Shown piece after piece: positions 61,153 to 64,000 of a DNA stretch of 64,000 bases. The stretch is from Brevundimonas sp. PAMC22021 (GTDB taxonomy: Bacteria; Pseudomonadota; Alphaproteobacteria; Caulobacterales; Caulobacteraceae). The stretch is taken from NCBI RefSeq assembly GCF_019443405.1, contig NZ_CP080376.1, forward strand, positions 62,001 through 126,000. The letters are read 5' to 3'. Below the pieces are notes generated by a model that had not been told where the DNA came from, ran no database searches, and worked only from the letters and a program-made list of their open reading frames with translations. Both the position numbers and the translations under genes were made by a program. Numbering within the stretch: position 1 is the first letter of the stretch; each line of letters opens with the position of its first letter.

Positions 61153-61772
61153 TGCGATGTTCGGTCAGTAAAGGTTGAGTTGCACGCCAGCGCCTATGCG
61201 TCTGCAACGCTTTTGACCCGAACGAGGTCAATCACGGCCTCACTTAACCGCAAGAGACCTACAATGATCGATGCGCAGATGAGCCCTAGATGCAAATCGT
61301 TCCGGATCTACAGGGGCGGCCTCAGCTGATGCAGGCTGATGACGCAGCATCCGAGCACCAGCCAGGAAGCAGATAGGTCGGCTTCGAAAGGTAAGCGCAG
61401 GCGCGGTTCCCATTCCAATGCCGACTTTGGCGCTAAGGAGCGACACCACGGTAAGCACCGCTCGAAGGCTGCGGGAAGTCCCGGGTGGGACACCAACAGG
61501 ATGATGAAGTGGGTAGCCCATGCGGTTAACCGGCCGCAACAACGCTCGCCAAGCCCCAACGAATTTGCGGCAATCCGGGTGATCGAGTCGAATGCGCCGC
61601 TACCGCGAAGGCGACATGGACGCCAACGATCATACCACGGCCGCCAAGACCAGCAGGCTGGTTTCATGCTGGTGCTGTATACACTCCAAGACGAGAGGAT
61701 AGATCCAGCTTATCCTCCGATTGTGCAGCTCCAATCTTAAGATCGTAGATCACAATCAAGGACGACGGGACC
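61153..61772. other. Intergenic region
   Basis: About 620 bases with no supported gene. On the reverse strand fragments such as ASIIVGLLRLSEAVIDLVRV (near 61210-61270) and SGAFDSITRIAANSLGLG are protein-like, but in different frames and without starts. They may be scraps of a decayed gene. Confidence 0.35.
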
Positions 61773-62255
61773 TTAAGCCTCTATTTCTGGACCCTGATTG
61801 GGTTCACTCTGAAGCCTCGCTGGCTCCAAAGCCGCATTAAGGTCCTGAAGCAGCGACCGAAGGCTCGCGATCTGTTCAGCATCTAGCGGCAGTTGCTGAA
61901 CCACCTTCTGGCGAACGGCGACGATCTCGTCACGTAGAGCCCATCCCGCGGGCGTGGCCTCGACCCAAACGCGGCGCTCGTCCTGCTGGTCGCGCCTGCG
62001 CGTGACCAGACCTGAAGCCTCCATTCGCTTCACCAGCGGGGTAAGCGATCCGGTCTCCATGGCGACCTTTCCTCCGAGCTGTCCCATGGTGACGGGCTCA
62101 CTCGCTTCCCAGAGCGCGATCAGCACAAGATACTGCGGGTGCGTCAGGCCCAGGGGCTCAAGCTGCCGGCGGTAGAGCCGGGTCACCAGGCTGCTGGTCG
62201 TCTGCAGCGCCAGACACAGTTGCTGGTCGACGTGAAGTTGGCCGTAGGCGTCCAT
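61773..62255 (-). CDS. OhrR-like MarR-family regulator
   Basis: The 160-residue protein starts at ATG 62255 (MDAYGQLHVDQQLCLALQ). A single Cys (C14) sits where OhrR proteins carry the peroxide-sensing Cys of the LCFALY motif. The winged helix follows: VTMGQLGGKVAMETGSLTPL, VKRMEASGLVTRRRDQQDER and RRVWVEATPAGWAL. OhrR represses the organic-hydroperoxide reductase gene ohr, but no ohr is adjacent, so the targets are elsewhere. Tyr pairs typical of OhrR are only partly kept (the LCLALQ segment lacks the Tyr), so another MarR ligand is possible. The frame stays open to 62309. Confidence 0.8.
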   Translation of the reverse strand: MDAYGQLHVDQQLCLALQTTSSLVTRLYRRQLEPLGLTHPQYLVLIALWEASEPVTMGQLGGKVAMETGSLTPLVKRMEASGLVTRRRDQQDERRVWVEATPAGWALRDEIVAVRQKVVQQLPLDAEQIASLRSLLQDLNAALEPARLQSEPNQGPEIEA

Positions 62256-62422
62256 GTTCAGCGTCCGGGTTGGTGGTCCTGATGTTAGCGCCTCAACCCT
62301 GACGGGCAAACCCTAATCACTGATGATCAAGTCGAGTGCAAATAAATCATGTTTGATATGATCGCTGTTAATCCATCGACGGCAAAAGGGGAGCACCACT
62401 CGAGCCGCCAGCGGAGAAACCG

Positions 62423-63934
62423 ATGTTCATGTCAAAGCGAGCCAAGACGCAGGCGCTTCGAGATCGCCGGGACGCGGCCGAGCAGCGCGCTATTGTGGCG
62501 GCCGTTCACAGATCGCAGGCTGTGATCGAGTTTGAGCTGGACGGCACGATCCGTACTGCCAACAACAACTTTCTCAGCGTGGTGGGATACGCTCTCGACG
62601 AGGTGGAAGGTCAGCACCATCGGCTGTTCATGGATCCAGCGGAAGCCGCAACCGACGGCTATGCCAACTTCTGGGCCCGCCTCAACGACGGCGAGTTCAT
62701 CGCCGAGACCTTTACCCGCTACGGCAAGAACGGGCGCCGGGTCGTCATTGAAGCCTCATACAACCCGATTTTCGACGAGGCCGGCAAAGCCTACAAGGTC
62801 GTGAAGTTCGCAACCGACGTCACGGCGAGGGAGGAAGAGCGCGAGCAGCGCGTGCGGGACGACAAGGCGGCCGCCGAGGTCCAGGCTTCCGTCGTCGCCG
62901 GCGTCAGCCGGGCGCTGGAGGCCATCGCGGCCGGCGATCTCAGCTTCCGGATCGAAGAGCCGTTCGCAGGCGAGTACGAAGACCTGCGCGCCAACTTCAA
63001 CGGGGCCTTGGATACGCTTGATCAGGCCATGAGCCGGATCGCCGCCGGCGCTCAAGGAATGCAGGCGGGAGCCAGCGAGATCAGCAGCGCCGCCGAGGCC
63101 TTGTCACATCGGACTGAGAGGCAGGCCGCGAGCCTGGAGGAGACCGCTGCGGCGCTCGACGAGATCACCGCCACGGTGCGCAAGACGGCTGAGAACGCCC
63201 AGAACGCGGATGGCGTGGTCGGGGCAACGCGTAGAGACGCGGACGCCGGCGGGGTGATCGTCGGTTGCGCGGTTGCCGCCATGGGTGAGATCGAGCGCTC
63301 GTCCGGGCAGATCAACCAGATCATCGGGGTGATTGACGAGATTGCTTTCCAGACCAGCCTTCTGGCGTTGAATGCGGGCGTGGAAGCCGCCCGTGCGGGC
63401 GATGCGGGCCGAGGCTTCGCCGTTGTCGCCTCCGAGGTCAGGAGCCTGGCGCAACGCTCGGCGGAGTCGGCCAAGGAGATCAAGGTGCTGATCTCAAACA
63501 GCGCCATGCAGGTCAGTGAAGGCGTGTCGCTGGTGCGTCAGTCGGGAGAGGCGCTCGCCGGAATCGCAGCCCGGATCGACGAGGTCGGATCCATGATGGG
63601 CGAAATCCGCGGTTCCACAACCGAACAGGCCACCGCCCTGGCGGAAGTGAACAGCGCCGTGAACCAGATGGATCAGGTTACCCAGCAGAACGCCGCCATG
63701 GTCGAGGAGTCTACCGCCGCCGCCTTATCCATGAATCACGAGGCGAACCAACTCGCTGACCAAGTTAGGCGGTTCCGGCTTTCATCCTTTGCTCCCGAGC
63801 AGGGAGTCGCGCTCTTAGACGCGCGAGCTCATGTCCAAGACACCCTACAGAAAAGAGCCCGCTCGAAGCCACGGCTGCTGGCGATTGGAGGCGGTCTTGG
63901 CGTGGCGAGGTCTGTGGATTGGCAGGAGTTCTGA
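62423..63934 (+). CDS. Soluble PAS-domain methyl-accepting chemotaxis protein
   Basis: The 503-residue receptor has no transmembrane segment. An N-terminal PAS domain (about residues 25-135: [49 protein letters not shown]) resembles heme- or flavin-binding PAS of McpB/Aer-like cytoplasmic receptors. Then come a HAMP-like unit ([20 protein letters not shown]) and the signalling domain with tip [20 protein letters not shown] (about residue 310). The C-terminus ends VDWQEF, a W-x-x-F docking tail like that of the receptor at 25541. It probably senses redox or oxygen in the cytoplasm. ATG 62429 is an alternative start. Confidence 0.92.
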   Translation: MFMSKRAKTQALRDRRDAAEQRAIVAAVHRSQAVIEFELDGTIRTANNNFLSVVGYALDEVEGQHHRLFMDPAEAATDGYANFWARLNDGEFIAETFTRYGKNGRRVVIEASYNPIFDEAGKAYKVVKFATDVTAREEEREQRVRDDKAAAEVQASVVAGVSRALEAIAAGDLSFRIEEPFAGEYEDLRANFNGALDTLDQAMSRIAAGAQGMQAGASEISSAAEALSHRTERQAASLEETAAALDEITATVRKTAENAQNADGVVGATRRDADAGGVIVGCAVAAMGEIERSSGQINQIIGVIDEIAFQTSLLALNAGVEAARAGDAGRGFAVVASEVRSLAQRSAESAKEIKVLISNSAMQVSEGVSLVRQSGEALAGIAARIDEVGSMMGEIRGSTTEQATALAEVNSAVNQMDQVTQQNAAMVEESTAAALSMNHEANQLADQVRRFRLSSFAPEQGVALLDARAHVQDTLQKRARSKPRLLAIGGGLGVARSVDWQEF

Positions 63935-64000
63935 TCGTCGGTCGCGGAGGCAGTCTCGGCGTCGCGGGCAGCGACTCAGATGGTCAGGGGCTTGTGGGGC

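Noticed and set aside
1..64000. CRISPR arrays, rRNA or tRNA genes and complete insertion sequences
   Set aside because: No regularly spaced repeats, conserved RNA sequence blocks, transposase motifs or terminal inverted repeats were seen by reading; an RNA covariance or IS search was not possible here.

Overview
The window is high-GC DNA from an alphaproteobacterium, most likely of the Caulobacterales (Brevundimonas- or Caulobacter-like). This is inferred from several HWE-type histidine kinases, a MucR/Ros regulator, an FNR/FixK regulator with long-Q-loop cytochrome bd, a fused MrpA/B antiporter subunit and a P-type (trb) conjugation module. I saw no rRNA, tRNA or CRISPR array. Genus assignment is inference.

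Layout. 1-2.7 kb: the start of an ABC-transporter ATPase gene, divergent from a DUF2975 membrane protein plus small Cro/CI regulator, with a palindromic operator between them; then a stand-alone helix-hairpin-helix protein, a hydrolase remnant and a membrane protein. 2.9-3.5 kb: a minimal tyrosine recombinase. 3.9-13.1 kb: a low-oxygen respiration block made of an FNR-type [4Fe-4S] regulator, cydDC, cydAB-cydX, hemN and an OmpW porin. Canonical or near-canonical FNR boxes lie in the cydD/cydA gap and before ompW. A third lies before a GNAT acetyltransferase at 17.4 kb that sits next to a succinate:CoA-transferase gene. 13.3-15.3 kb: an HWE kinase/response-regulator pair. 15.4-16.8 kb: two decayed genes. 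19-34 kb: an accessory, gene-poor stretch with small paralogous proteins, a LOV-like HWE kinase whose photoactive Cys is Gly, tandem I78-type inhibitors behind a mucR-like gene, a large chemoreceptor, a lone receiver protein and a TadG-like protein. 34.6-41.2 kb: one 2189-residue secreted repeat protein with a C-terminal beta-barrel. 41.3-42.2 kb: a second, half-destroyed copy of the DUF2975/regulator pair. 42.9-48.9 kb: a complete mrp cation/proton antiporter operon. 49.6-59.8 kb: a trb type IV secretion cluster (trbC-D-E-J-L-F-G-I, traF, transglycosylase, two small DNA-binding proteins) without trbB, relaxase or coupling-protein genes and with a stop codon inside trbF. 60.0-61.2 kb: a Xre/RES toxin-antitoxin pair. 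61.8-64 kb: an OhrR-like MarR regulator and a soluble PAS chemoreceptor.

The best-connected biology is the FNR circuit: the sensor, the bd oxidase with its assembly exporter and small subunit, oxygen-independent heme synthesis and an outer-membrane porin, all adjacent and mostly box-marked. The most unusual items are the Cys-less LOV kinase, the decayed duplicate of the DUF2975 locus, the trb cluster that looks no longer self-transmissible, and a family of roughly 65-residue proteins present three times. I did not find a clearly novel multigene system. Several frameshifts and stops (15.5, 16.0, 16.6 and 55.15 kb) could be real decay or assembly errors, which sequence alone cannot decide.
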